A stretch of DNA of 64,000 nucleotides from Parapedobacter sp037190485. Its GTDB lineage: Bacteria > Bacteroidota > Bacteroidia > Sphingobacteriales > Sphingobacteriaceae. The stretch spans positions 1-64,000 of the forward strand of contig JBBCJB010000021.1 of NCBI GenBank assembly GCA_037190485.1, given 5' to 3'. The notes under the pieces were generated by a model. The model was given only the letters and a program-made list of their open reading frames with translations. It was not told the origin of the DNA and did not search any database. Shown here one piece after another: positions 47,856 to 57,811 of this stretch; within the stretch, counting starts at the first letter, position 1; every line of letters starts with the position of its first letter. Both the position numbers and the translations under genes were made by a program.

Positions 47856-50800
47856 CTAAAAAATGTACCGTAGGCCCAGCATCATGTTCCAGGTGGTGCT
47901 CACCGTCGATTGGTTGCCAAAGACATCGCTTTTCTTCGGCATCTCCACGCCAACGGGAACCATGCGGAATGTCGGAACGCCGCTATCCGACACACTCGTG
48001 ACATTCAACATGTTTTGGCTGCCGGTCATGCGCTTGTAAATCCCCCAATCCGAGTTGAGCAAGTTGCCAACATTCTGGATATCCAAACTCACCTGCAACG
48101 AATGGCGACGACCACCGGCCGTAACGAAGAAATCCTGCAAGATGCGCGCATCCACCCGATTGAACCAAGGCATCAGCGCGCCATTCCGTTCGGCATACTG
48201 CCCCCGGCGGCTGCTCAGGTAATCGTCCGAATCGATGAAATCGTTCAACGCCGCACGTTGTTCGTCGACGCTGAATGTTTTGCTGGCCACGACATTGCCT
48301 TCGCTATCCCTGACCTCGGCGGTGAATGGTTCGAACAGCAGGTTGCTGGCATCATTGGGGATGTACATCAGGTCGCCGCTGATGCCGTCCTTGTTGATGT
48401 CGCCGTTATACGTGTAGCTGTACCGACCTTGATGCGAACCATCGTAGTACAACGAAAACGTGGTGGCCAGGTGGTTGGCGTATTCCAACCGATAAGACAG
48501 GTTACCCATCACGCGATGCGGCAGCGCGTATTGCGATGGATACAAAAGCTGGTCGTTGGCGTTGTTTACCGACGAAAAGCCCCAAGCGGAGCTTGCATTC
48601 GAGCCCGGATTGTCGGAAATGGATTTCACGTTGTTATAGGTATAATACAGTCCGCCATAGATGCCCCGGCGAGGCGCAACAGACAATCCCAACGTGGCGT
48701 TGAACGCGTACCCTTTTTCCTTCGTATTGGCCAGGATGACACCGTTGTTTGCACCAACCTTGTCGTTGTAACGCGACTGATTGGCACCACCAGGCCAAAA
48801 CTCGCGATCATCGTGCTCTCCATCACCCCCGTAATCCAGCCGGTATTCCGTCGGCTTCCTATTGGCACCAAACTGCATGACCGCATTGATATCGTGCGTA
48901 TACATGAGGTCTGCGGTGGCCACCAACGGCGTGTTGGCGATCCTGTAATCGCCACCGATACTGGTACGCCATACCGAAGGCATCCTGAAATGGTCGTCAA
49001 CCAACGCGAAACCGCTCGGGAAACCGCTGGAAGGGGTGCGAATAAAGACATTCTCGGATCCTGCCGGCGGATTGTTCAACCAATGGTATGGATCGGGGTT
49101 GAAACGGATACCGCCTATCCACCCCGCCACGTCGGCATAGCTGCCGGGTTCAACGGTATTCTGCAGTACGCCCGAATTGGAGGGCATGTTGCTTAACCAA
49201 ACGAAAGGCACGCGGCCCGAAAAGATACCGGTTCCACCCCGGATCAACAACGACCGATCGCCGAATACGTCATACCGAACGCCCACCCGGGGCGAGAGCA
49301 TGACGCGAGACTTGGGCCACAATCCGGTGGAGTAGGTACGGATGTTGCCATCGGTATCATAAAGCTGCAAGGCGTCGATAGACGGATTGGGCATCAGATC
49401 ATTGAGATAAAGCGGAAGTTCGGCACGCAACCCGACGGTGAGTTCGAGTTGCTCGTTGATGTCAAATTTATCCTGCGCATACAGGCTGGCCAAACCGAAA
49501 TTGGTCCTTGCGTACGGATCCATGCCTTCGTAGGGATAGGTCAAGCCGAACATGATCGGAGCAACCTCGTCGGGCGTTCCTGTCTTGAGGAAATCGGCGA
49601 CCGTGGCGTAGCGGTAATAGGAAGTACCCAAACGCACATAGTTGTTGCCGAATTTCTGTACATCGAACGATCCGCCGAACGTAAGCGTATGCTTGCCGGC
49701 CAACAGCGTGAAGTTGTTGATGAAGCCGAAGTTGTTGTTCAGCATATCGTTGTTCTTGGTGAACAGTTCATAACCGGCGGTGATGTAGTTCGCATCGCCG
49801 GTTCCGATACCGGTATCCCAGATGTCGATGAACGGGAACTCTTCGCTTGGCGAGGTGCGCACATCCTGGATGCGGCTGTACGTGGCCAGGAATTGGTTGG
49901 ACGCCGTTGAGCTAAACGTGCTGTTCAGCTCAAGGGCAAACGAACGCACGGAATTTTCCGTTGCATAGTTCGAGTTCTCGAAAGCCATCGAATTTTGGCT
50001 TACGCGGTTGAAAGCGGCGTTATTGCCACCGCCGGAACGGGGTCGGGGGCCTGAGGCACCGTTAACCAACGACGGGCTTTCGCTAACCGATTGGTTGTAG
50101 CGGAGGGCTAACCGGTGCCTGTCGTTGATGTTGTAATCCAGGCGCAGGAGAAACTTGTAATTCTCCGCTTTCGCGTCGTTGGCATACCCCTGATAGGCCC
50201 CTGGGTCGTACCCCCATTGGTTGATCAAGTGGTCGCGCACCGCAACCAAATCGGATTCGCGCACGCGGGTGATGTTCCGGTCGGGATCGGCCACGCCATC
50301 TGACGACGCTCGCCAAAGGTTGATCCCATCCACATCGCCCCCGGTGTTTACCTCCTGTTCGTAGTTGACGAAAAAGAAGAGCTTGTCCTTGACGATGGGC
50401 CCGCCAACGCGGACGCCCAGGGTGCGGCTCATCGCATCGTCGATGTTCTCTATTTCCGTGCCCGCGATGCGTTTGCCGGCAAAATCCTGGTTCCGGTAAA
50501 AGCCGTAAACCGATCCCCTAAGGCTATTGGTGCCGCTCCGCGTTACCGCGTTGATGCCCGCACCGGTAAATCCGGATTGCCTTACATCGAACGGCGCGAT
50601 GTTGATTTGCATCTCTTCCAATGCATCGATCGAAATCGGCTGGGCGCCCGGAACAGGTGAATCACCCAATCCGAACCCGTTGTTGAAATTGGAACCGTCG
50701 ACCTGGAAGTTGTTGTAGCGGCCATCTTTGCCGGCAAATGAAAAGCCATTGGCTTGCGGGGTCAAGCGCGTCAGATCCGCGATGCTCCGGTTGATCGCGG

Positions 50801-51236
50801 GCAGCGAATTGATCTGCGCGACGCCGATGTTCGTCGCGGCTCCCGTTTTATCGGTGTTGATGCTGCCCGACTGCGCGGTCACGACCACTTCGTCGAGCGC
50901 CGTGCTTCCGTCGGTAAACGTCACGTTCAACACATAGGGCTGCCCCAATTGCAGGAAAACGTCGTCATAAACCGAAGGCGACTGCCCCACATAGGTTATT
51001 TCCACCCGGTACGGGCCGCCTACGCGCATATTCGCCAAGTTGAACCGCCCGCTTTCATTGGTGGTTACCGTGTACACGGTGCCACTCGGCACGTGCGTGG
51101 CCTTGACCGTTGCCCCGGCAGTGGGTTGCCCGCCAGATTGGCTCACGCCGCCGGTTAGGCTACTCGTGGTTACCTGGGCCAAGGTAACCGACCACGACGC
51201 AAGCGCCAGGGTCAAGAACAGTAAATACGTTTTCAT
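47856..51236 (-). CDS. Oar-like TonB-dependent receptor
   Basis: 1126 residues. A signal peptide (MKTYLLFLTLALASWSVTLAQ) and a carboxypeptidase-regulatory-like domain (SLTGGVSQSGGQPTAGATVKATHVPSGTVYTVTTNESGRFNLANM) come first. The plug follows (ALDEVVVTAQSG, SLPAINRSIADLTRLTPQ, YNNFQVDGSNFNNGFGL, GINAVTRSGTNSLRGSVYGFYR), then a large beta-barrel ending NMMLGLRYIF. This is the Oar class of outer-membrane receptors, probably for peptide or metal-linked uptake or secretion. It is not paired with a SusD gene. A terminator follows. Confidence 0.93.
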   Translation of the reverse strand: MKTYLLFLTLALASWSVTLAQVTTSSLTGGVSQSGGQPTAGATVKATHVPSGTVYTVTTNESGRFNLANMRVGGPYRVEITYVGQSPSVYDDVFLQLGQPYVLNVTFTDGSTALDEVVVTAQSGSINTDKTGAATNIGVAQINSLPAINRSIADLTRLTPQANGFSFAGKDGRYNNFQVDGSNFNNGFGLGDSPVPGAQPISIDALEEMQINIAPFDVRQSGFTGAGINAVTRSGTNSLRGSVYGFYRNQDFAGKRIAGTEIENIDDAMSRTLGVRVGGPIVKDKLFFFVNYEQEVNTGGDVDGINLWRASSDGVADPDRNITRVRESDLVAVRDHLINQWGYDPGAYQGYANDAKAENYKFLLRLDYNINDRHRLALRYNQSVSESPSLVNGASGPRPRSGGGNNAAFNRVSQNSMAFENSNYATENSVRSFALELNSTFSSTASNQFLATYSRIQDVRTSPSEEFPFIDIWDTGIGTGDANYITAGYELFTKNNDMLNNNFGFINNFTLLAGKHTLTFGGSFDVQKFGNNYVRLGTSYYRYATVADFLKTGTPDEVAPIMFGLTYPYEGMDPYARTNFGLASLYAQDKFDINEQLELTVGLRAELPLYLNDLMPNPSIDALQLYDTDGNIRTYSTGLWPKSRVMLSPRVGVRYDVFGDRSLLIRGGTGIFSGRVPFVWLSNMPSNSGVLQNTVEPGSYADVAGWIGGIRFNPDPYHWLNNPPAGSENVFIRTPSSGFPSGFALVDDHFRMPSVWRTSIGGDYRIANTPLVATADLMYTHDINAVMQFGANRKPTEYRLDYGGDGEHDDREFWPGGANQSRYNDKVGANNGVILANTKEKGYAFNATLGLSVAPRRGIYGGLYYTYNNVKSISDNPGSNASSAWGFSSVNNANDQLLYPSQYALPHRVMGNLSYRLEYANHLATTFSLYYDGSHQGRYSYTYNGDINKDGISGDLMYIPNDASNLLFEPFTAEVRDSEGNVVASKTFSVDEQRAALNDFIDSDDYLSSRRGQYAERNGALMPWFNRVDARILQDFFVTAGGRRHSLQVSLDIQNVGNLLNSDWGIYKRMTGSQNMLNVTSVSDSGVPTFRMVPVGVEMPKKSDVFGNQSTVSTTWNMMLGLRYIF

Positions 51237-51350
51237 GCGAACCTTGAATTAATAGCTAATTTATTCCGCTACAAAAAAAAGGATCTGATTTTAAGTAGGT
51301 TTTGCGAAACCATTAAGTTAAGGTGATGTTATCGCGCAGGGTTGGCCCCT

Positions 51351-51389
51351 AAAAAAGGAAACGGTACCGCCCGTATGGGACAGTACCGT
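51351..51389 (-). terminator. Rho-independent terminator of the MFS gene
   Basis: Leftward: ACGGTAC...GTACCGT stem, then TTTCCTTTTTT, about 50 bases behind the MFS stop. Confidence 0.75.
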
Positions 51390-51439
51390 CAATCCATTCA
51401 CCGGGATCGCGCAGGGGCGATACGCGGCAGCGTGTATGC

Positions 51440-52678
51440 CTAGTGCGCGCTTGCGCCCGCGTTGGGTTTGATGTTCTTTTGCCAGATAAAGAAGATGATA
51501 AACGCAACCACCAGGATGGCCGGGAACGTAACCATCTTGGCCAAGGCATCCTGGCCAGTGGCCAATTCCAGTTGCGCACCGGTGAGTCCGGCAGCGGCGT
51601 TGGTGGCACGGGCACCGTCGATCCAGCCCCCGATGATGGGTTGGAAAATGGCCGATGAGAACATGCCCGCACCGCCGATGACAGACATGCCCAGCGCCCC
51701 ACTGAGGGGAACGCGGATGGCTGCTGCACCGACCATGGTGGGCCAGAAATAGCAGACGCCCAAGGCGAAAATGATGGCCGCCAGGTAAGCGGAAGGCCCG
51801 GTGACCACACTGAACATGAAAATGCCGACGGTCGTAAAAATAGCCCCCGCGAGCAGGATGCCGGTCTGGCCCAGGGCCTTGACCACCGGACCCGCGAAAA
51901 AGCGGCCGACGGCCATCAGGCCGGTCGTGAGCGCGAGGATAAGCATGCTGTCAGCGCCGCTGTTGCTCATCACGATCGATACCCATTGCTGCGGCCCGAA
52001 CTCGCTGATGGCGGTAAGGAACATGGCAAAAAACAGGAAAAGGAACGTGGGCGATACCATGGCCTTGAGGTTCTGTGCAACGGACGTGACGCCCTCTACC
52101 TTCGGTTTCGGGAACTCCTTGCCGAAGAACAGGATGGCGTAGATGATCGTCGGGATCATCAATACCCACATCTGCGTCTGCCATTGCTGCATGAATCCGC
52201 CGGCATCGGTCATGAATTTCGAAATAAGTGCCCCGAGCAGGATTCCGCCCGGAAACCACATGTGGAACCGGTTAAGCATCTTGTCGATCTTATTGCCCTC
52301 GTACATGTCAGCGATCATCGGATTACAGGCCGCCTCGGTACAGCCGTTGCCGAATCCGATGAACAGCGTAGAAATCAACAGCCCGGTGTAACCCGTTGCG
52401 TAAATGGTGAGCAGGATACCCAAGGTGTGGGCAACGAACGCGACCCGCATGATGTTCTTGGCGCCGAAAGAGTGGTAAACCAACCCGCCGATGATCATGG
52501 AAATCGGGAAACCGAGGAACCACATCGAGTTGATAAAGCCGAGCTGGCCGGCCGATAGGTTGAACTGTTCGCCCAATTGGGGCAATATACCGGCCCGGAT
52601 GGCGAAGGTAAAGGCTGTGGTAATCAGCGCAAAACAAGACCCATTGAAGAGGGCACTTCTGTTGACATGTTCTTTCAT
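51440..52678 (-). CDS. MFS transporter (sugar permease-like)
   Basis: 412 residues with twelve hydrophobic helices (for example GSCFALITTAFTFAIRAGILPQL, LGFINSMWFLGFPISMIIGGLVYHSFGAK, GLLISTLFIGFGNGCTEAACNPMIADMY, GSGYVLMIP-type loops, LFLFFAMFLTAISEFGPQQW). The N-terminal motif and the PNP-type loop resemble sugar-type MFS permeases. Ends in a basic tail. Stand-alone; a terminator lies 50 bases behind the stop. Confidence 0.85.
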   Translation of the reverse strand: MKEHVNRSALFNGSCFALITTAFTFAIRAGILPQLGEQFNLSAGQLGFINSMWFLGFPISMIIGGLVYHSFGAKNIMRVAFVAHTLGILLTIYATGYTGLLISTLFIGFGNGCTEAACNPMIADMYEGNKIDKMLNRFHMWFPGGILLGALISKFMTDAGGFMQQWQTQMWVLMIPTIIYAILFFGKEFPKPKVEGVTSVAQNLKAMVSPTFLFLFFAMFLTAISEFGPQQWVSIVMSNSGADSMLILALTTGLMAVGRFFAGPVVKALGQTGILLAGAIFTTVGIFMFSVVTGPSAYLAAIIFALGVCYFWPTMVGAAAIRVPLSGALGMSVIGGAGMFSSAIFQPIIGGWIDGARATNAAAGLTGAQLELATGQDALAKMVTFPAILVVAFIIFFIWQKNIKPNAGASAH

Positions 52679-52870
52679 TGTTTTTATTTATCTGTTTATT
52701 TGTCTCTAATTTCTCGTTACAATCGGTGTTCGCAAAAACGTGCTCAAAATACAACCTTTAACGGAATTACCAATAAATAATTGTCATGGAAGCAAAAATA
52801 CAGCAGGCAAAAGATATAATCGAGTTAGTAACGGGCAACGTGGAACGGCCTGGCCGGACCAGCGGCCGTC

Positions 52871-53521
52871 TCAGGCGTTGTAATAAAACTCTTCCACGAA
52901 AGGCAAGCCCACCATTTCTTCATTGAAGCCGCGCAGTGATTTCCGCTTTCCGGATACCTCCAGCACGATGGATAGTTTGTTTTCACGTTTGCTGATGGAT
53001 TTTCGCTTGTAGCGCAACCGATGTTCATCCAGCAAATCGTTCAGCTTCGTGAGGTGGTCCAGCTCGGTATCCTTGAACGCGATGAAGACCGTTCGGGTAA
53101 GGTGCAGGGCCTCCAACAACAGCTCCACCTTATTGAATATGGAAAGCACGACGATCGTCAGCACGGTGAGGCTTACCGCCAAGGTATGGTAGCCGATGCC
53201 TGCGGCCATACCGATGCCGGCCGCCGTCCAGATGACCGACGCCGTGGTGAGCCCCATGACCGAGAATTTGTCCTTGAAGATGACGCCTGCACCGATGAAG
53301 CCGATGCCGGTGATGATGTTGGCGGCAACCCGATCGTCGCTGCCCGCGCCGTATTTGGAGACGATGGTGAAGATGGTCGACCCCAGGCAGATCAGGATAA
53401 TGGTTCGGAATCCCGCCGATTTGTTGCGGTATTCACGCTCAAACCCAATCAGGCTCCCGCAGAGCAACGAAATCCCGATGTGAAGCAAATCATCGTCAGT
53501 AGGCAAAAATTCCATGGTCAT
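52871..53521 (-). CDS. MgtC/SapB-family membrane protein
   Basis: 216 residues. MgtC hallmarks: LLCGSLIGFEREYRNKSAGFRTIILICLGSTIFTIVS, then ANIITGIGFIGAGVIFKDKFSVMGLTTASVIWTAAGIGMAAGIGYH and LSLFNKV-type helix, followed by a cytoplasmic ACT-like tail. It overlaps the MutS2 gene stop by four bases (ATGA), so it is the last gene of a DUF4296-MutS2-MgtC operon. Related to magnesium and acid stress in other bacteria. Confidence 0.93.
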   Translation of the reverse strand: MTMEFLPTDDDLLHIGISLLCGSLIGFEREYRNKSAGFRTIILICLGSTIFTIVSKYGAGSDDRVAANIITGIGFIGAGVIFKDKFSVMGLTTASVIWTAAGIGMAAGIGYHTLAVSLTVLTIVVLSIFNKVELLLEALHLTRTVFIAFKDTELDHLTKLNDLLDEHRLRYKRKSISKRENKLSIVLEVSGKRKSLRGFNEEMVGLPFVEEFYYNA

Positions 53522-55899
53522 TCCAAATAAGCATACGTAATCCCCTCTCCTCCCCGATCGGGATGTTCGTCTTCCATGCGGGTCACCTCGCCATATTTGC
53601 GCAGGTAATCCCGGATAAATCTACGCAAAATTCCGTCACCTTTGCCGTGCACGATTTTGAGGTTCGAAAAGCCCATCATGACGGCCCGATCCAGGTACTT
53701 CTCGATTTCATGGAGCGCGGCCTCCGTGCGCATGCCGCGCACATCCACTTCGGCACGGAAATCTGCGATATCCTCGCCCGACTGGACATAACCGGCACGG
53801 CGCGAACGCGTTGCCGCCGGCTGCTTGTCGAGCCGTACCACATTCGCCCGTTTCTGGACGGTGCGGAGTTCGCCCATGGCCAGTACCACGTTGTTCTTGG
53901 CCAGGCTGATGACCTGCGCCTCGTTGGCCGTGCCCGCTATCTTCACCCAGTCGCCCACCTGCAGCGGGGCGCTTTCGGCCGGTGCCGCGATCGGCTTGGA
54001 CCGGGACGGGGCAACCGGCGCCTCGGCGTGCTTCTTCGTCTCTTCGTCGAGCTGCTTGCGCAACGCCCTGGTACGCTCCTTGTCGGCTTGGCTCTCCTTG
54101 ATGCCGGCGATGGTGTTCTCGACCACCTTGTTGGCATTGCGCACGATTTCGCGGGCCTCTTCCCTGGCCTTGCCGATGATCGTTTTCTTGTTCTCTTCGA
54201 GATAGGCCTGCAATTGCTCGTTCTCGGCCTTGAGCCGGGCCAGTTGGCGTTCTTGCTGCGCAATCGCGACCTTGGCGTCATAAATGTCTTTCTTCTCCCG
54301 CTCCAGGTCGACCAACAGCGTATCCACGCGTTTCTGTTGGGCACCGATCTTCTGCTTCGCGGCGTGCAGGATTTCCTTGCCAAGCCCGATTTTCTGCGCG
54401 ATCTCGAATGCGTAGGAGCTGCCGGGCTTGCCGGTCTGCAGGATGTACAGCGGACGCATGGCCGCGTTGTCGAAGAGCATCGACGCATTCTCGATGCCAT
54501 CGGTATGGCTGGCGTAAACCTTCAGGTTGGAATAGTGGGTGGTGATGACCCCCTTGACGCGCTTGCGGTTGAGCGCTTCGAGTACCGCTTCGGCGATGGG
54601 GCCACCAAACAGCGGATCGGTGCCCGTTCCGAATTCGTCGATCAGCACGAGCGTCTTGGCGTCGGCACGTTCGGAAAAATAGCGCATCTTGGACAGGTGC
54701 GCGCTGTACGTGCTCAAATCGCTTTCGATCGATTGGTCATCGCCGATGTCGGCGAATACCTGGCTGAAGACGCCCATCTTCGACGTGGCATCGGCCGGGA
54801 TGAGCAGCCCCGATTGTACCATGAGTTGCAACAGCCCCACGGTTTTGAGGCATACCGATTTGCCGCCTGCGTTCGGACCGGAGACCACGACGACCCGCTG
54901 TCGCTCGTCGAGCACGACATTCAACGGCACCACGGCCTGTTTGGTCGCCACGGCATTCAGGAGCAGCAGCGGGTGGCGCGCATTCACCAACGATGCCGAC
55001 GCCTCCTTGACAAGCTCGGGCAGCTGGGCATCGATATCGAGCGCAAACAGTGCCTTCGCACGCACGAAATCCACCTTGCTCAGCAGCTTGTGGTACGCCA
55101 GCAACAGCGGAACGTGCGGGCGCAGCTCATCGGTCAACGCCGTGAGGATACGCACGATTTCCCGGCGCTGTTCGAACTCAAGGTCGCGCACCTTGTTATT
55201 GAGCGCAAAGACTTCCTCCGGCTCGATGAAAGCCGTCTGGCCGGTAGCCGATTCGTCGTGTATCCACCCTTTTATCCGTCGTTTATGCTCAGCCAACACG
55301 GGAATGCACAGGCGCCCATCACGGATGGTCAGGTTGCCATCCGCGGTCCAGCCGCTTTGCTGCGCCGACCGGAATACGTGGTCGATGCGTTTCCGGGCCT
55401 CCTGTTCGGCCTTGGCGATGCTCGACACGATATCGGCCAACGCCCGCGAGGCATTGGCCTTGACCTTGCCCTTGGCATCGATGACGCGCTCGATGGCCGA
55501 AACGATGTCCTTCTCGATGGGCAAGTGCTCGAACAGGACCTCCAGGTTGGGGTACTGCCCCGCCCGTTCATTGAAATAGCGGATAACCGCGAAAACCGTA
55601 CGCAGCGAAAGCAGGATGGTGAAAAACTCCTCCTCGGCAAGGAACGCCCCCTGCACGCGGGCCTTTTCCGCCAACGGCTGTATGGGGTATAGATGGTCTA
55701 CGGGCAGCGGCGCGTCATTGACCAACAACTCCTTGAACTCGTGCGCCTGATGCAGGAACCGGTCGATCTGGTCGTGCCGCCGCTGTGGCTGTATGCGGTC
55801 CACCAGCTCGCGCCCGGGGTCGCTGAGGCATTTCCGTTTTATCAGGTTCTTTATGTCCGTAAAGCCCAGTTTGTCTACGGCGTTCTCGGGGTAAATCAT
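53518..55899 (-). CDS. mutS2: Endonuclease MutS2
   Basis: 793 residues from the ATG at 55899 (MIYPENAVDKLGFTDIKNLIKR); the longer frame upstream overlaps the DUF4296 gene and is not natural. Parts: N-terminal helices, MutS-type core (GRLCIPVLAEHKRRIKGWIHDESATGQTAFIEPEEV), ATPase with Walker A GPNAGGKS (341-348) and LVLIDEFGTGTDPLFGGPIAEAVLEAL, a long coiled coil, a KOW-like segment (QVGDWVKIAGTANEAQVISL), and a C-terminal Smr nuclease domain (VDVRGMRTEAALHEIEKYLDRAVMMGFSNLKIVHGKGDGILR). Suppresses recombination and acts in ribosome rescue. Confidence 0.95.
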   Translation of the reverse strand: MIYPENAVDKLGFTDIKNLIKRKCLSDPGRELVDRIQPQRRHDQIDRFLHQAHEFKELLVNDAPLPVDHLYPIQPLAEKARVQGAFLAEEEFFTILLSLRTVFAVIRYFNERAGQYPNLEVLFEHLPIEKDIVSAIERVIDAKGKVKANASRALADIVSSIAKAEQEARKRIDHVFRSAQQSGWTADGNLTIRDGRLCIPVLAEHKRRIKGWIHDESATGQTAFIEPEEVFALNNKVRDLEFEQRREIVRILTALTDELRPHVPLLLAYHKLLSKVDFVRAKALFALDIDAQLPELVKEASASLVNARHPLLLLNAVATKQAVVPLNVVLDERQRVVVVSGPNAGGKSVCLKTVGLLQLMVQSGLLIPADATSKMGVFSQVFADIGDDQSIESDLSTYSAHLSKMRYFSERADAKTLVLIDEFGTGTDPLFGGPIAEAVLEALNRKRVKGVITTHYSNLKVYASHTDGIENASMLFDNAAMRPLYILQTGKPGSSYAFEIAQKIGLGKEILHAAKQKIGAQQKRVDTLLVDLEREKKDIYDAKVAIAQQERQLARLKAENEQLQAYLEENKKTIIGKAREEAREIVRNANKVVENTIAGIKESQADKERTRALRKQLDEETKKHAEAPVAPSRSKPIAAPAESAPLQVGDWVKIAGTANEAQVISLAKNNVVLAMGELRTVQKRANVVRLDKQPAATRSRRAGYVQSGEDIADFRAEVDVRGMRTEAALHEIEKYLDRAVMMGFSNLKIVHGKGDGILRRFIRDYLRKYGEVTRMEDEHPDRGGEGITYAYLE

Positions 55900-55901
55900 C
55901 G

Positions 55902-56579
55902 TCAATTTATTCGTTCCAAGGGCTTTGCCAAGGGCGTCTCGCGCGTCTTCGGTGCCGGCGGAGGCGGTGTTGGCGGTACATGTGGCGCAGGCTGTGCCTG
56001 CGGTGCGTGCATCGCCGCTTTGCGGTCGATACCGATGGCTTCCTGCGCGCGACGCCACAACGCCTGGTACGTGAGTGAGTCGGCGGCGCCATGTAGGCTG
56101 TCCGGATGGCGTTTGAAAAGGAGGTATTGCGCGCGCGACACCAACCGCAGGCTATCCTGAACCAGCACATTCCGCACCGAATCGCGGCGGCGTTGTTCCT
56201 GGTACTTGGCCTCGATTTTCTTTTGCTCATCGGCGTTCAGGGCTTCCAGCCTTTTCTCGATATCGCCATACAGCTCGCTGAGGATGTGCGGGCGCGTCGA
56301 GTAGAACTCGACGCTACGCCTGAATGCGATCGAATCGATGCCGTGCCGATTGAAAACCGCTTCATAGAAGGCCTCGCGCGACGCCCGTGCCGAATCGATG
56401 GGCAGGTTTGCCAGCTGGCCATCGGCCAGGTGCATATCGACCAATACGCCGGGCATGCGCTCGCGCGGTATGACCGATTTCGGCATCTTTTCGCCGCATG
56501 CCACAGCGAACAGCAATGCCGACAACACCAAGCCCAGCGGCATGCGCCGCTTGGCGGCAGGATGCTTGCCATAAATCAT
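55902..56579 (-). CDS. DUF4296 lipoprotein
   Basis: 225 residues from the ATG at 56579 (MIYGKHPAAKRRMPLGLVLSALLFAVACGE), giving a lipoprotein signal with lipobox Cys. The DUF4296 domain follows: VIPRERMPGVLVDMHLADGQLANL, FYEAVFNRHGIDSIAFRRSVEFYSTRPHILSELY. The C-terminal tail is Pro-rich (APHVPPTPPPPAPK). It precedes mutS2 by 2 bases. The gene family is confined to Bacteroidota; role unknown. Confidence 0.85.
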   Translation of the reverse strand: MIYGKHPAAKRRMPLGLVLSALLFAVACGEKMPKSVIPRERMPGVLVDMHLADGQLANLPIDSARASREAFYEAVFNRHGIDSIAFRRSVEFYSTRPHILSELYGDIEKRLEALNADEQKKIEAKYQEQRRRDSVRNVLVQDSLRLVSRAQYLLFKRHPDSLHGAADSLTYQALWRRAQEAIGIDRKAAMHAPQAQPAPHVPPTPPPPAPKTRETPLAKPLERIN

Positions 56580-56693
56580 TGGTGTCAAGCTGTTGGCAGT
56601 TACCTTCACGTTTCGTAGCTTTGGGCAAAATTTCAAACACGCAAACTTAAGATAAAGTTGCCGCAAAATACTACAAAAATAACGCCGTTATTT

Positions 56694-57359
56694 ATGGGAA
56701 TAGCCAACCAGATCCATGCCCTCCACGAGGAAGTCGACCGATTGGGCGTTCAACTCGTTGCCGTGTCAAAAACGAAATCGACCGACGATATCCTCGAGGC
56801 CTATCGGGCAGGCCAACGGATCTTCGGCGAAAACGTGGTCCAGGAACTCACCGGAAAACACGAGGCATTGCCCAAGGACATCGCCTGGCACTTGGTGGGC
56901 CACCTGCAAAGCAACAAGGTGAAATACATCGCGCCGTTCATTTCGCTGATCCATTCGGTCGACAGCCTCAAGCTGCTGGCCGAAATAGACAAGCAAGCGG
57001 CAAAACATGACCGGGTCATCGATTGCCTGCTGCAGGTGCATATCGCTGCCGAAGAGACCAAATTCGGCGTCGATCATGTCGAGCTCATCGAATTGCTGCG
57101 TTCGGAAACGTTTGCCGAACTGCGGCATGTGCGGATCAGGGGGTTGATGGGCATTGCCACGAACACGCCCAACGAAAAGGAAATCAAAGAGGAGTTCCGC
57201 GAGCTGAAATCGCTGTTCGATGGGATCAAGGCCAGTTTCTTCCGGAACGAAGCCCACTTCGACACGCTCTCGATGGGCATGTCTTCCGATTACAGGATCG
57301 CCATCGAACAGGGCGCGACGATGATCCGCCTGGGAAGCACGATTTTCGGGGGACGATGA
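56694..57359 (+). CDS. YggS-family PLP-binding protein
   Basis: 221 residues from the ATG at 56694 (MGIANQIHALHEEVDRL). The PLP lysine is in VQLVAVSKTKSTDDILEAYRAGQRIFGENVVQEL. Also HLVGHLQSNKVKYIAPFISLIHSVDSLKL, RIRGLMGIATNTP, and LSMGMSSDYRIAIEQGATMIRLGSTIFG, all family marks. It keeps pyridoxal phosphate homeostasis. It overlaps the GNAT gene by four bases and diverges from the DUF4296 operon. Confidence 0.95.
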   Translation: MGIANQIHALHEEVDRLGVQLVAVSKTKSTDDILEAYRAGQRIFGENVVQELTGKHEALPKDIAWHLVGHLQSNKVKYIAPFISLIHSVDSLKLLAEIDKQAAKHDRVIDCLLQVHIAAEETKFGVDHVELIELLRSETFAELRHVRIRGLMGIATNTPNEKEIKEEFRELKSLFDGIKASFFRNEAHFDTLSMGMSSDYRIAIEQGATMIRLGSTIFGGR

Positions 57360-57808
57360 ACAGTGCCATACGCAAAGCCGAAGCCGCGGATTGCCCGCGG
57401 ATGCTTGAGCTGGTCAGGGAATTGGCCGTTTTCGAGCGCGCACCCGACGCCGTCACGGTGAGCATGGATGAGTTCGTGGATGCGGGCTTCGGCCCGGCCC
57501 CCGTTTGGGAAGCCTTCGTAGCCGAAGTGGATGGCCTGGTGGTCGGCATCTCGCTCTTCTACATCCGGTATTCCACCTGGAAAGGCCGCAGGCTGTACCT
57601 CGAAGACATCATCGTAACCGAAGCCATGCGGGGCCGTGGGCTAGGCAAACGGCTCTTCGACGAAACGTTGGCGCTGTGCCGCACGCGCGGTTACCAAGGC
57701 ATGGCCTGGCAGGTGCTCGACTGGAACGAGCCGGCAATCGATTTCTACCGGAAATATGGTGCAACTTTTGATGGGGAATGGGTAAACGTGGCCTTGGAGG
57801 TCAGATAA
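57356..57808 (+). CDS. GNAT-family N-acetyltransferase
   Basis: 150 residues from the ATG at 57356, in an ATGA overlap with yggS. GNAT fold: SAIRKAEAADCPRMLELVRELAVFER, LVVGISLFYIRYSTWKGRRLYLEDIIVTEAMRGRGLGKRLFDETLALCRTRGYQGMAWQVLDWNEPAIDFYRKYGA (acetyl-CoA loop Arg-Gly-Arg-Gly-Leu-Gly). It resembles the diamine/aminoglycoside-type class. Substrate not known. Confidence 0.92.
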   Translation: MNSAIRKAEAADCPRMLELVRELAVFERAPDAVTVSMDEFVDAGFGPAPVWEAFVAEVDGLVVGISLFYIRYSTWKGRRLYLEDIIVTEAMRGRGLGKRLFDETLALCRTRGYQGMAWQVLDWNEPAIDFYRKYGATFDGEWVNVALEVR

Positions 57809-57811
57809 GAT